This document shows, piece after piece, positions 27,068-37,548 of a stretch of DNA of 64,000 bases. A program made the translations under genes and the position numbers. Position 1 is the stretch's first letter. Each line of letters opens with the position of its first letter. The stretch comes from Chelativorans intermedius. Its GTDB lineage: Bacteria; Pseudomonadota; Alphaproteobacteria; Rhizobiales; Rhizobiaceae. The stretch lies in NCBI RefSeq assembly GCF_025398255.1, contig NZ_JAODNW010000004.1, forward strand, positions 1 through 64,000, written 5' to 3'. Below the pieces are notes generated by a model. It saw only the letters and a program-made list of their open reading frames with translations, was not told the origin of the DNA and made no database searches.

Positions 27068-27071
<4 letters not shown>
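26070..27071 (+). CDS. livG: Branched-chain amino acid ABC transporter ATPase LivG
   Basis: A 333-residue ABC ATPase. It has Walker A in ALIGPNGAGKTTVFNCVTGF, a long insertion after it (RHGPGRQAETVEEV and DKGIFLLERMPDHEIAH), the Q-loop ARTFQNIRLFGGMT, signature ADLPYGAQRRLEIARAMCTD and Walker B LLCLDEPAAGLNP. E. coli LivG is 255 residues; the extra length comes from this insertion and from an acidic C-terminal tail (VEEEEEIDIPEVLEDV) found in rhizobial homologs. The signature has PYGAQ in place of SGGQ, as in LivG. It is cytoplasmic, paired with LivF. Start and end overlap the neighbouring genes. Confidence 0.93.
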
Positions 27072-27801
<730 letters not shown>

Positions 27802-27802
<1 letters not shown>

Positions 27803-28164
27803 TGGAGAACCAGAACGCGCTTCTGTGGGAAGTCACCTTCTGGGAGTTTCTCTTCGTCACCATCCTCCTGGCCGGCGGCGCGGCCTATCTGACGGGGCGC
27901 GCCATCGCGCGGGCCTGGCAATCCAACCTGCAGCTTGCCTTCTATATCGTGCTTCTGGCGGCGGCCACGCGCTTCATCCATTTCGCGCTTTTCAACGGCA
28001 CGCTGCTCAGCCTGCACTACTATCTGGTCGATCTCGCCGTGCTCCTGGTGATCGCCTTTCTCGGCAAGCGGATCACGCGCGCCTGGCAGATGTCCACACA
28101 ATACAACGCCTATTACGCGCGCAACGGCCTTCTCGGCTGGAAGGCGCGCGGACAGGGAGATTAA
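27802..28164 (+). CDS. Small membrane protein of the liv operon (DUF6867 type)
   Basis: A 120-residue protein with three predicted helices, FWEFLFVTILLAGGAAYLTG, LAFYIVLLAAATRFIHFAL and YYLVDLAVLLVIAFLGKRIT, and a short polar C-terminus with YNAYYARNGLLGWK. It matches a family known only as an uncharacterised protein encoded within liv operons of alphaproteobacteria. The start overlaps the livF stop by one base, so it is expressed with the transporter. It could be an accessory subunit of the permease complex, although E. coli Liv transporters have no such subunit. No catalytic residues are obvious. Confidence 0.75.
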
Positions 28165-28168
28165 CGAT

Positions 28169-28221
28169 TAACCGGCAGCAGGTCTTTATTTCCGGCCAAA
28201 ACTGGGATTTGATGCCGGTTA
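28169..28221 (+). repeat. Inverted repeat between DUF6867 gene and livK-type gene
   Basis: The 9-base arm taaccggca (28169-28177) is repeated inverted as tgccggtta (28213-28221), enclosing 35 bp. It begins 5 bp after the preceding stop codon, in the 148-bp gap before the binding-protein gene. A stem-loop here could stabilise or process the transcript so that the periplasmic protein is made in excess. Downstream the motif ccggaaagccg occurs twice (28250 and 28270). Confidence 0.5.
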
Positions 28222-28312
28222 GGCGGGGCAGGGCCCCGCATTGGCTCAACCGGAAAGCCGACACCATTTCCGGAAAGCCGTGGGAACCTCTGGTGTTGAT
28301 AGGGGAGAAGTC

Positions 28313-29413
<1,101 letters not shown>

Positions 29414-29440
29414 GCCGTCTTCCCGGTTCCGTTTGCTGGC

Positions 29441-29468
29441 GGCCCGGCGCATCGCGCCGGGCCGTTCT
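29441..29468 (+). terminator. Terminator-like hairpin after the liv operon
   Basis: A perfect 10-bp stem, ggcccggcgc (29441-29450) and gcgccgggcc (29454-29463), with loop atc and followed by gttct. It sits 27 bp after the binding-protein stop and separates the liv operon from pyc. Confidence 0.65.
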
Positions 29469-29642
29469 GCATGGTGCCCCGGCGCTGGCGCAAGAAGGTT
29501 TGCACTGCAGCAACGCGCGCGCTAATTATGAAACCCTCTCGGGGGGTTCAGGCATCGCCGCTGCCCATGCGTTCCGCCGGTGGCGCTGCGGGTGTCGAGC
29601 GGGCTTGGACCCCGGACAATTCTCTTTGCCCGGAGTCTGCCA

Positions 29643-32600
29643 GTGCCCATCAAGAAGCTCCTCGTTGCCAACCGTTCCGAGATCGCCATCCGCGTCTTCC
29701 GCGCCGCCAATGAGCTGGGCATCAAGACGGTTGCCATCTGGGCGGAGGAGGACAAATACTCGCTGCACCGCTTCAAGGCAGACGAGTCCTACCAGGTGGG
29801 GCGCGGGCCGCATCTGGAGCGCGATCTGGGACCCATCGAGAGCTATCTCTCGATCGAGGAGGTGATCCGCGTCGCCAAGCTGTCCGGCGCGGATGCCATC
29901 CATCCCGGCTATGGCCTGCTGTCCGAAAGCCCGGAATTTGCCGAAGCCTGCGCGCAGCACGGCATCATCTTCATCGGCCCGAAGCCGGACACCATGCGCC
30001 GGCTGGGCAACAAGGTGGCGGCGCGCAACCTTGCGGTGGAGGCGGGCGTGCCCGTCGTGCCGGCCACCGAGCCGCTGCCCGACGACCTGGCGGCGGTGGA
30101 GAAGATGGCGGCCGAGATCGGCTTTCCCCTCATGCTCAAGGCTTCCTGGGGCGGCGGCGGGCGCGGCATGCGCGCCATCCGCAGGCCGGAGGACCTGAAG
30201 CGCGAGGTAACCGAAGCCAAGCGCGAGGCCAAGGCGGCCTTCGGCAAGGACGAGGTGTATCTGGAAAAGCTGGTCGAACGCGCCCGCCATGTGGAGGTGC
30301 AGATCCTGGGCGACGGCCAGAACGCCGTGCACCTGTTCGAGCGCGACTGCTCCATCCAGCGGCGCAACCAGAAGGTCGTGGAGCGCGCCCCCGCCCCCTA
30401 TCTCGACGCGGAAAAGCGGGCAGAGCTGTGCGGCTATGCGCTGAAGATCGCGCAGGCCACGAACTATATCGGCGCAGGCACCGTCGAGTTTCTCATGGAT
30501 GCCGACACCGGCGCCTTCTATTTCATCGAGGTGAACCCGCGCATCCAGGTGGAGCATACCGTCACCGAGGAGGTGACGGGCATCGACATCGTCAAGGCAC
30601 AGATCCGCATCCTGGAAGGCAAGAAGATCGGCACGCCCGAGTCCGGCGTGCCCGCGCAGGCCGACATCAGGCTCAACGGCCATGCCCTGCAATGCCGCAT
30701 CACGACCGAGGACCCGGAGCAGAACTTCATCCCCGACTATGGCCGCATCACCGCCTATCGCGGCGCGACCGGCTTCGGCATTCGGCTGGACGGTGGCACC
30801 GCCTATTCGGGTGCGGTGATTACCCGGTACTACGACCCGCTTCTGGAAAAGGTGACGGCCTGGGCGCCGACGGCGGAAGAGGCCATTCAGCGCATGGACC
30901 GGGCGCTGCGCGAGTTCCGCATCCGCGGCGTGGCCACCAATCTCACCTTCCTGGAGGCCATCATCGGCCATCCGCAGTTCCGCGAAGCCTCCTATACGAC
31001 GCGCTTCATCGACGAGACGCCGGAGCTGTTCACCCAGGTCAAGCGCCGCGACCGGGCGACCAAGCTGCTCAACTACCTGGCGGACGTGACCGTCAACGGC
31101 CACCCGGAGGCGCGCGATCGCCCGCGCCCGAACCCGGACGCGGCGCCGCCGCGCGTGCCCTATATCGACGCGCCGATTCCCGACGGCACCAAGCAGCGCC
31201 TCGACGCGCTGGGCCCGGAGGGCTTTGCCAGGTGGATGCGCGACGAGACGCGCGTTCTCGTCACCGACACGACCATGCGCGACGGCCACCAGTCGCTTCT
31301 GGCCACGCGCATGCGCACCTTCGACATCGCGGCCATTGCGGGCGTCTATGCGCGGGCGCTGCCCGGCCTGCTGTCACTCGAATGCTGGGGCGGGGCGACC
31401 TTCGACGTGGCCATGCGCTTCCTGACCGAGGATCCGTGGGAGCGGCTGGCGCGCGTGCGCGAGGCGGCGCCCAACCTGCTTTTGCAGATGCTTCTGCGCG
31501 GCGCCAACGGCGTCGGCTACACCAACTACCCGGACAATGTGGTGCAGTACTTCGTGCGCCAGGCGGCGCGCGGCGGCATCGACCTGTTCCGCGTGTTCGA
31601 CTGCCTCAACTGGGTGGAGAACATGCGCGTGGCCATGGACACGGTGCGCGAGGAAGGCAAGCTGTGCGAGGCCACCATCTGCTACACGGGCGACATTCTC
31701 GACCCCGACCGCGCCAAGTACGATCTCAAGTACTACGTCAATCTCGCCAGGGAGCTGGAGGCGGCAGGCGCCCACATCATCGCCATCAAGGATATGGCGG
31801 GGCTTTTGAAGCCGGCGGCGGCGCGCGTGCTCTTCAAGGCGCTGCGCGAGGAGACGGACCTGCCGCTGCATTTCCACACGCACGACACCTCCGGCATCTC
31901 GGCGGCCTCGGTGCTGGCGGCGGTGGAAAGCGGCGTGGACGCGGTGGATGCGGCGATGGACGCGCTGTCGGGCAACACCTCGCAGCCCTGCCTCGGCTCC
32001 ATCGTCGAGGCGCTGAAAGGCAGCGAGCGCGATACCGGGCTCGATACGGAGTGGGTGCGCCGCATCTCCTTCTACTGGGAGGCGGTGCGCAACCAGTATG
32101 CCGCCTTCGAGAGCGACCTCAAGGGGCCGGCCTCGGAGGTGTATCTGCACGAGATGCCGGGCGGGCAGTTCACCAATCTGAAGGAGCAGGCGCGTTCTCT
32201 GGGGCTGGAGACGCGCTGGCACGAGGTGGCGCGCGCCTATCACGACGTGAACATGATGTTCGGCGACATCGTCAAGGTCACGCCATCCTCCAAGGTGGTG
32301 GGCGACATGGCGCTGATGATGGTGAGCCAGGACCTCACCGTGGCCGATGTCGAAAACCCGGACAAGGATATCGCCTTCCCCGATTCGGTGGTGGCCATGC
32401 TGCGCGGCGATCTGGGCCAGCCGCCGGGCGGCTGGCCGGCGGCACTTCAGAAGAAGGTGCTGAAGGGCGAGAAGCCGATCACGGTGCGCCCCGGCTCGCT
32501 TCTCAAGCCCGCCGATCTCGACGCCGACCGCAAGGAGCTGGAGGAGAAGCTCGGCCGCGAGGTCAGCGATTTCGAGTTCGCCGCCTGGCTCATGTATCCC

Positions 32601-33104
32601 AAGGTCTTTCTGGATTTCGTTTCCGCCGCGGAGAGCTATGGCCCCGTCAGCGTGCTGCCGACGCCGGTCTACTTCTACGGCATGGAGCAGGGAGACGAGA
32701 TCTTCGTCGATATCGAGCGCGGCAAGACCCTCGTCATCCGCTGCCTGGCCGTGGGCGAGCCCAACGACAAGGGCATGGTGACCGTCTTCTTCGAGCTGAA
32801 TGGCCAGCCGCGGCGCGCCAAGGTGCCCGACCGGCGCCACGGCGCGGCGGGTACGGCCGCGCGGCGCAAGGCGGAGGCCGGCAATGAGGGGCACATCGGC
32901 GCGCCCATGCCCGGCGTGGTCTCCTCCGTTACCGTCAGCGCCGGCCAACCGGTCAAGGCCGGCGACGTGCTCCTGTCCATCGAGGCGATGAAGATGGAGA
33001 CGGCCATCCATGCCGAGCGCGACGGCACGGTGGCGGAGGTGCTGGTCAAGGCGGGCGACCAGATCGACGCCAAGGACCTGCTGCTGGTCCTCGAAAATGG
33101 CTGA
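29643..33104 (+). CDS. pyc: Pyruvate carboxylase
   Basis: A 1153-residue biotin enzyme that carboxylates pyruvate to oxaloacetate with ATP and bicarbonate, refilling the TCA cycle. Domains in order are biotin carboxylase (about 1-455; KKLLVANRSEIAIRVFRAAN, MLKASWGGGGRGMRAI, EVNPRIQVEHTVTEEVTG), carboxyltransferase (about 535-810; VTDTTMRDGHQSLLATRMRT, LECWGGATFDVAMRFL) and biotin carrier (about 1080-1153; IEAMKMETAIHAE, with the biotinylated lysine at about residue 1117). I chose the GTG at 29643, which starts just before the conserved N-terminus; the frame is open to 29580. The length is normal. A liv-operon terminator lies upstream, so it has its own promoter, and the enzyme is cytoplasmic. 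Confidence 0.96.
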   Translation: MPIKKLLVANRSEIAIRVFRAANELGIKTVAIWAEEDKYSLHRFKADESYQVGRGPHLERDLGPIESYLSIEEVIRVAKLSGADAIHPGYGLLSESPEFAEACAQHGIIFIGPKPDTMRRLGNKVAARNLAVEAGVPVVPATEPLPDDLAAVEKMAAEIGFPLMLKASWGGGGRGMRAIRRPEDLKREVTEAKREAKAAFGKDEVYLEKLVERARHVEVQILGDGQNAVHLFERDCSIQRRNQKVVERAPAPYLDAEKRAELCGYALKIAQATNYIGAGTVEFLMDADTGAFYFIEVNPRIQVEHTVTEEVTGIDIVKAQIRILEGKKIGTPESGVPAQADIRLNGHALQCRITTEDPEQNFIPDYGRITAYRGATGFGIRLDGGTAYSGAVITRYYDPLLEKVTAWAPTAEEAIQRMDRALREFRIRGVATNLTFLEAIIGHPQFREASYTTRFIDETPELFTQVKRRDRATKLLNYLADVTVNGHPEARDRPRPNPDAAPPRVPYIDAPIPDGTKQRLDALGPEGFARWMRDETRVLVTDTTMRDGHQSLLATRMRTFDIAAIAGVYARALPGLLSLECWGGATFDVAMRFLTEDPWERLARVREAAPNLLLQMLLRGANGVGYTNYPDNVVQYFVRQAARGGIDLFRVFDCLNWVENMRVAMDTVREEGKLCEATICYTGDILDPDRAKYDLKYYVNLARELEAAGAHIIAIKDMAGLLKPAAARVLFKALREETDLPLHFHTHDTSGISAASVLAAVESGVDAVDAAMDALSGNTSQPCLGSIVEALKGSERDTGLDTEWVRRISFYWEAVRNQYAAFESDLKGPASEVYLHEMPGGQFTNLKEQARSLGLETRWHEVARAYHDVNMMFGDIVKVTPSSKVVGDMALMMVSQDLTVADVENPDKDIAFPDSVVAMLRGDLGQPPGGWPAALQKKVLKGEKPITVRPGSLLKPADLDADRKELEEKLGREVSDFEFAAWLMYPKVFLDFVSAAESYGPVSVLPTPVYFYGMEQGDEIFVDIERGKTLVIRCLAVGEPNDKGMVTVFFELNGQPRRAKVPDRRHGAAGTAARRKAEAGNEGHIGAPMPGVVSSVTVSAGQPVKAGDVLLSIEAMKMETAIHAERDGTVAEVLVKAGDQIDAKDLLLVLENG

Positions 33105-33126
33105 GCTGGTACAGGACCGAAACGAT

Positions 33127-33138
33127 TAAATCGATTTA
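33127..33138. promoter_or_regulatory. Palindromic operator-like site before the MFS gene
   Basis: The perfect 12-bp palindrome taaatcgattta stands in an AT-rich island in the 72-bp gap between pyc and the MFS gene. Its central TCGA with A/T arms resembles LacI-family operators. No LacI-type regulator gene is in the window, so the regulator, if any, is elsewhere. Confidence 0.4.
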
Positions 33139-33176
33139 GGTTAGGCTCGTTCGAGTGCCAGCCCCGGTGGATCGCC

Positions 33177-34349
33177 ATGTCTGAAAATCCTGCGCGTGCG
33201 GGCCGGTGGGCCGTCGCGGCCTGCTTCTTCGTCAACGGTTTCATGGTGGGAAGCTGGGCGCCGCAGATCCCGCTTCTGGTCGGGCGCTTCGGGTTCAGCG
33301 AAACGGTGCTGGGCCTGCTCATCCTTCTCTTCGGCGTCGGCGCGGTGGTGTCAATGCCGGTGTGCGGCTGGCTTATCGGCCGTCATGGTTCGCGGGCGGT
33401 TCTGCGCGTCTCCGGCCTGCTTTGCGCTGCCGCGCTCCTGCTCGTCGCCGCTGCGTCGGCCGTCCCGACGCTGATTGCCGCGCTTGTCTTCTTCGGCGTG
33501 TTCCTGGGCGCCATGGATGTCGCCATGAACTCCAACGCCGTGGTGGTGGAGCGGCGGCTGCAGCGGGCGATCATGTCTTCCTCGCATGGCTTCTGGAGCC
33601 TTGGCGGGTTCGTCGGCGCGGGCGTGGGCGGTGTTCTGGCCGAGCGCTGGGGGCATCTGGGCCATGCCGGCGCCGTCACGCTGGTGGCGCTGGCGCTGGT
33701 GCTTGCCGCCATGCCGAAGCTGATCGTCGAGCGCAAGCCGGCGGTGGCCGGCGGCGGCTTTGCCGGATTCCCGCGCAGCCCGCTCGTCTATCTCACCGGC
33801 ATCGTGGCGTTGTTTTCCATGGTGCCGGAGGGCGCGGTTCTGGACTGGGCAGCCCTCTACCTGCGCCAGGAGATGGGCGCCGGGCTGGCCGAGGCCAGCC
33901 TTGCCTTCACCGCCTTTTCCGGCGCCATGGCCTTGATGCGCTTTCTGGGCGACAGGGTGCGCAACCGGCTGGGCGCCGTGGCCACCATGCGGCTGTCGGG
34001 CGCGGTTGCGGCCGCCGGAATGCTGGGAGCCGGGATGGCGCCCTCGCCGCTGCTTGCCACGCTGGCCTTCGCGCTGGCCGGGCTCGGCATCGCCAACATG
34101 GTTCCCATCGCCTTCTCCGCGGCGGGCAACCAGCCGGGCATCTCCTCCGCCGCCGGCATGAGCGTGGCCACCACGGTGGGCTATTCCGGCCTGCTGGCCG
34201 CGCCCTCGCTGGTCGGCTTCGTCGCCGAGCGCACGGGCTTTGCGCCGATCTTCATCGCCTTTTCGGCGCTTCTGGCCGTGGTGTTCCTGATGGCCCATCT
34301 GGTGCGCCCGGCCGACGGGATCGCCTCGCAGCCGGCAGCCGGCACCTGA
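33177..34349 (+). CDS. MFS transporter
   Basis: A 390-residue inner-membrane protein with about 12 hydrophobic helices. It starts ARAGRWAVAACFFVNGFMVG and shows MFS features SETVLGLLILLFGVGAVVSM, the loop GWLIGRHGSRAVLRVSGLL with the A-motif, VFLGAMDVAMNSNAVVVERR and RFLGDRVRNRLGAVATMRLS. It is of the YbjJ/fucose-permease-like type. The substrate is not predictable. An operator-like palindrome precedes it by 38 bp. It is convergent with the RND pump gene, with 9 bp between the two stops, so there is no room for a separate terminator there. Confidence 0.85.
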   Translation: MSENPARAGRWAVAACFFVNGFMVGSWAPQIPLLVGRFGFSETVLGLLILLFGVGAVVSMPVCGWLIGRHGSRAVLRVSGLLCAAALLLVAAASAVPTLIAALVFFGVFLGAMDVAMNSNAVVVERRLQRAIMSSSHGFWSLGGFVGAGVGGVLAERWGHLGHAGAVTLVALALVLAAMPKLIVERKPAVAGGGFAGFPRSPLVYLTGIVALFSMVPEGAVLDWAALYLRQEMGAGLAEASLAFTAFSGAMALMRFLGDRVRNRLGAVATMRLSGAVAAAGMLGAGMAPSPLLATLAFALAGLGIANMVPIAFSAAGNQPGISSAAGMSVATTVGYSGLLAAPSLVGFVAERTGFAPIFIAFSALLAVVFLMAHLVRPADGIASQPAAGT

Positions 34350-34358
34350 CGGACATCG

Positions 34359-37300
34359 TCATTCCGCGGCTTTCGGGAAAGGCGTCTGCGCCGCGTCCCG
34401 CGCATCGTCCTCTTCGTCCTGCCGGCCTGCGCCACGGCGCACCAGCCGGGCGAGCAGGCTTCCACGCTTCTCGCCCGCCGGCCGCCGCTCGCGCGTGAAG
34501 ACCATCAGGGCGGCGGGCGTCACGATGAGCGTGAGCACGGTGGCGAAGCTCAGCCCGTAGACGATGGCGCCCGACAGCGAGATCCACCACTGCGTGGAGG
34601 GCGCGCCGATCGTCACCTCGCGGTCCAGAAGCTCCAGCCCGAGACCGAAGGCGATGGGCAGCACGCCGAGCACGGCGGAGATCGCCGTCAGCAGCACCGG
34701 GCGGGCGCGCTCGCGGCAGGTCTGGATGATGGCGTCATACTTGTTCATGCCTTCTTCGCGCAGCCGGTCGTAGGTGTCGATCAGCACGATGTTGTTGTTG
34801 ACCACCACGCCGGCAAGCGCGATGACGCCGATGCCCGACATGACGATGCCGAAGACCTGCCCAGTGATCAGCAGGCCGAGCAGCACGCCCATGGTGGCCA
34901 TCACCACCGTCATCAGCACCAGGAAGACGCTGGTGAACTTGTTGAACTGGGCGAGCAGCACCACGAAAATGAGGAAGATCGCCGCGCCGAACGCCTTGGA
35001 GAGGAAGGACGCGGCGGCATCGCTCTCTTCGCTGGAGCCGGCCAGCTTCCAGCGCGTGGCGCCAAGGTCCATCTCGTTCAGCGCCTGGATCACCTGCTGC
35101 TGCACCGCCGCCTCCTGGTAGCCGCTGGCGATGTTGGCCGTCACGGTGATGGTGCGCCGGCCGTCGATGCGGTTGAGGATGCCGGTGCTGCGCTGCGGCT
35201 CGCGGGTGACGAAGTTGAGGATGGGCACCGGGCCCTGTGCCGTCTGCACGCGAAGCTGGTCCAGCGTCGAAAGCGTGCGCCGGTCCTCCGGCAGGCGCAG
35301 GCGGATGTCCACCGCATCGTCCACGCCGGCGGGGCGGTATTCGGAAAGCTTCAGCCCATTGGTCACGAGCTGCACCACCGTGCCCACCGCGACGGGGCTC
35401 ACGCCATATTGCGCGGCCTTGGCGCGGTCCACCCGGATGGCCCAGTCGACGCCCGGCGGCGGCAGGCCGTCGGAAATGTCGATCACGCCGTCTATCCCCC
35501 GCAGCATTTCGGAAACCGCCCTGGCCTGTTCGTCCAGCCCCTGCGGATTGACGGCGGAAAGCTGCACCTGGATGGGCTGGCCCGTGGGCGGGCCGGCATC
35601 GGGCACGCGCACTTCCACCTCGACCCCCGGCATGCCGCCCATTTCGGCGCGCAGGTCGTCCAGGATCTCGCTTGCCGGCTTGCGCTGCCGCCAGTCGATG
35701 AACTCGTATTGCAGGACACCGATCACGTCCTCGTCGATGTCTTCGCCGCCGCCGCGCGTTTTGCCCACGCGGGTGTAGACGGTCTTGATGCCCGGCCAGC
35801 CGATCAGCTTCTCCTCGGCGGGGCGCACGAGGCGGTCCATCTCCTCAAGCGAGAGATTGCCGCGCGCATGCACATACATCAGGCCGTATTCGGGCTCGAC
35901 CTCGGGGAAGAACTCCACCCCCGCGCCATATCGCGTGTAGGCGAACTGCACGCCGACCAGCAGCGCGATGGTCAGAACCAGCACCGTCTTGGGAAAGCGC
36001 ACCACCTGCCGCACGAAGCGGATGTACCAGCCGTCGGGTTGCGGCTCCTCCTCGACATGCGCCTTGCCGAAGATGGCGCCCAGGCTCGGCGTGAAGACGA
36101 GCGCGTAGAGCATCGAGGCCGACAGCGTGACGATCAGCGTGATCGGCAGGTACTTCATGAACTCGCCGACGATGCCCGGCCAGAAGAGCAGCGGCGAGAA
36201 GGCGGCGATGCGGGTGAAGGTGGCCGCGGCCACCGGCCCGGCCATGCGCTTGGCCGCCAGCTCGAACGCCTGGGCGCGCGGCATGCCCTCGCTCATGCGC
36301 CGCTCTGCGAACTCGGTGACGATGATGGCGTCGTCCACCAACATGCCCACGGCGAGGATGAGGCTGAACAGCACCACCATGTTTACCGTGTAGCCGGCGA
36401 TGGCCAGGGCGAAGATGCCCATCAGGAAGGAGGCCGGCACGGCCAGCCCGATGAGAACCGAGGAGCGGCCCGACAGCATGTAGAGAACGACGATGAAGAC
36501 CAGGATCACGGCGATCATCACGTGGTTCTGCAGGTCGCTCAGCATGTCGCGGATGAAGACCGACTTGTCCTGGCTGAACGTGACCTCCGCGCCCTCGGGC
36601 AATGTGGCGACGAACTCCTGCGAGACGGCCTTCACCGCGTCGACCGTCTCGACGAGATTAGCGCCGACGCGCTTCTTCACCTCGATGGCGATCGCCTTGC
36701 GGCCGTCGAGCCGGGTGATCGTCTCGGCATCGGTGAAGGTGGAGCGGATGGCCGCCAGGTCGCGGGCGCGCACCACCGCGTCCTGCGTGGCCACGATCGG
36801 CAGGTTCGCGATGTCCTCCACATCCTCGATGAGCGACGGCACCTTGACCGCATAGCGGCCCTCGCCGCCCTCCAGCGCGCCGGCGGCCACCAGGCTGTTG
36901 GAGGCGTTGACGGCGGAGATGAGCTGGTCGAGCTGCAGCCCGTAGGAGGACAGCTTGACCGGGTCGATGATGATCTCCACCAGCTCCTCGCGCGCGCCCT
37001 GCAGGGAGCCTTCGAGAACGCCGGGAATCTCCTCGATGCGGTCGCGCAGCTCGCGCGCGGCGGTGGTCAGCGCCCGTTCGGGCAGGTCTCCCGAAAGGGT
37101 GACGACCAGCACCGGAAACTCCGAGACGTTCACCTCGTTGACCGTCGGCTCGTCGGCGCCCTCGGGCAGGTCGCGCTCGGCATCGGAAACCTTGGCGCGC
37201 ACGTCGTCTATGGCGTTGGAGAAGTCGTAGCCCGCCTGGAACTCGATCAGCACATAGCCGCCGCCCTCATAGGCCGCCGAGCGCATCTCCTTGACGCCCT

Positions 37301-37523
37301 CGAGTCCCTTGAGCGCCGTCTCGATCGGCCTCAGCAGCAGGCGCTCGGAATCCTCCGGCGAGATGCCCTGATAGCTGAGGCTGACATAGATGACGGGGAT
37401 CGGAACGTCCGGCTCCGCCTCCTTGGGAATGTCCATATAGGCGATGGCGCCGGCCACCACGAAGAACAGCAACATGGACAGCGTGAGCCGCGCGTTGCGT
37501 ATGGCAAGTCGAACTATGTCCAT
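34359..37523 (-). CDS. RND efflux transporter permease subunit
   Basis: A 1054-residue inner-membrane pump of the AcrB superfamily. It begins MDIVRLAIRNARLTLSMLLF, a TM1 as in RND proteins, followed by periplasmic porter domains (PVIYVSLSYQGISPEDSERL, EFPVLVVTLSGDLPERAL). The TM4 proton-relay motif is GMLVDDAIIVTEFAERRMSE near residue 395, with the paired Asp, and the second half repeats the scheme (IALAGVVVNNNIVLIDTYDR). It resembles the HAE1-like or unassigned RND group rather than the heavy-metal CusA group. It runs with the adaptor gene upstream (25-bp gap). Substrates are probably hydrophobic drugs or metabolites. A TetR gene is divergent from the pair, so induction is likely by such a substrate. 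Confidence 0.92.
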   Translation of the reverse strand: MDIVRLAIRNARLTLSMLLFFVVAGAIAYMDIPKEAEPDVPIPVIYVSLSYQGISPEDSERLLLRPIETALKGLEGVKEMRSAAYEGGGYVLIEFQAGYDFSNAIDDVRAKVSDAERDLPEGADEPTVNEVNVSEFPVLVVTLSGDLPERALTTAARELRDRIEEIPGVLEGSLQGAREELVEIIIDPVKLSSYGLQLDQLISAVNASNSLVAAGALEGGEGRYAVKVPSLIEDVEDIANLPIVATQDAVVRARDLAAIRSTFTDAETITRLDGRKAIAIEVKKRVGANLVETVDAVKAVSQEFVATLPEGAEVTFSQDKSVFIRDMLSDLQNHVMIAVILVFIVVLYMLSGRSSVLIGLAVPASFLMGIFALAIAGYTVNMVVLFSLILAVGMLVDDAIIVTEFAERRMSEGMPRAQAFELAAKRMAGPVAAATFTRIAAFSPLLFWPGIVGEFMKYLPITLIVTLSASMLYALVFTPSLGAIFGKAHVEEEPQPDGWYIRFVRQVVRFPKTVLVLTIALLVGVQFAYTRYGAGVEFFPEVEPEYGLMYVHARGNLSLEEMDRLVRPAEEKLIGWPGIKTVYTRVGKTRGGGEDIDEDVIGVLQYEFIDWRQRKPASEILDDLRAEMGGMPGVEVEVRVPDAGPPTGQPIQVQLSAVNPQGLDEQARAVSEMLRGIDGVIDISDGLPPPGVDWAIRVDRAKAAQYGVSPVAVGTVVQLVTNGLKLSEYRPAGVDDAVDIRLRLPEDRRTLSTLDQLRVQTAQGPVPILNFVTREPQRSTGILNRIDGRRTITVTANIASGYQEAAVQQQVIQALNEMDLGATRWKLAGSSEESDAAASFLSKAFGAAIFLIFVVLLAQFNKFTSVFLVLMTVVMATMGVLLGLLITGQVFGIVMSGIGVIALAGVVVNNNIVLIDTYDRLREEGMNKYDAIIQTCRERARPVLLTAISAVLGVLPIAFGLGLELLDREVTIGAPSTQWWISLSGAIVYGLSFATVLTLIVTPAALMVFTRERRPAGEKRGSLLARLVRRGAGRQDEEDDARDAAQTPFPKAAE

Positions 37524-37548
37524 CGGTCGCTGTTCCCGTCCATGCGGA

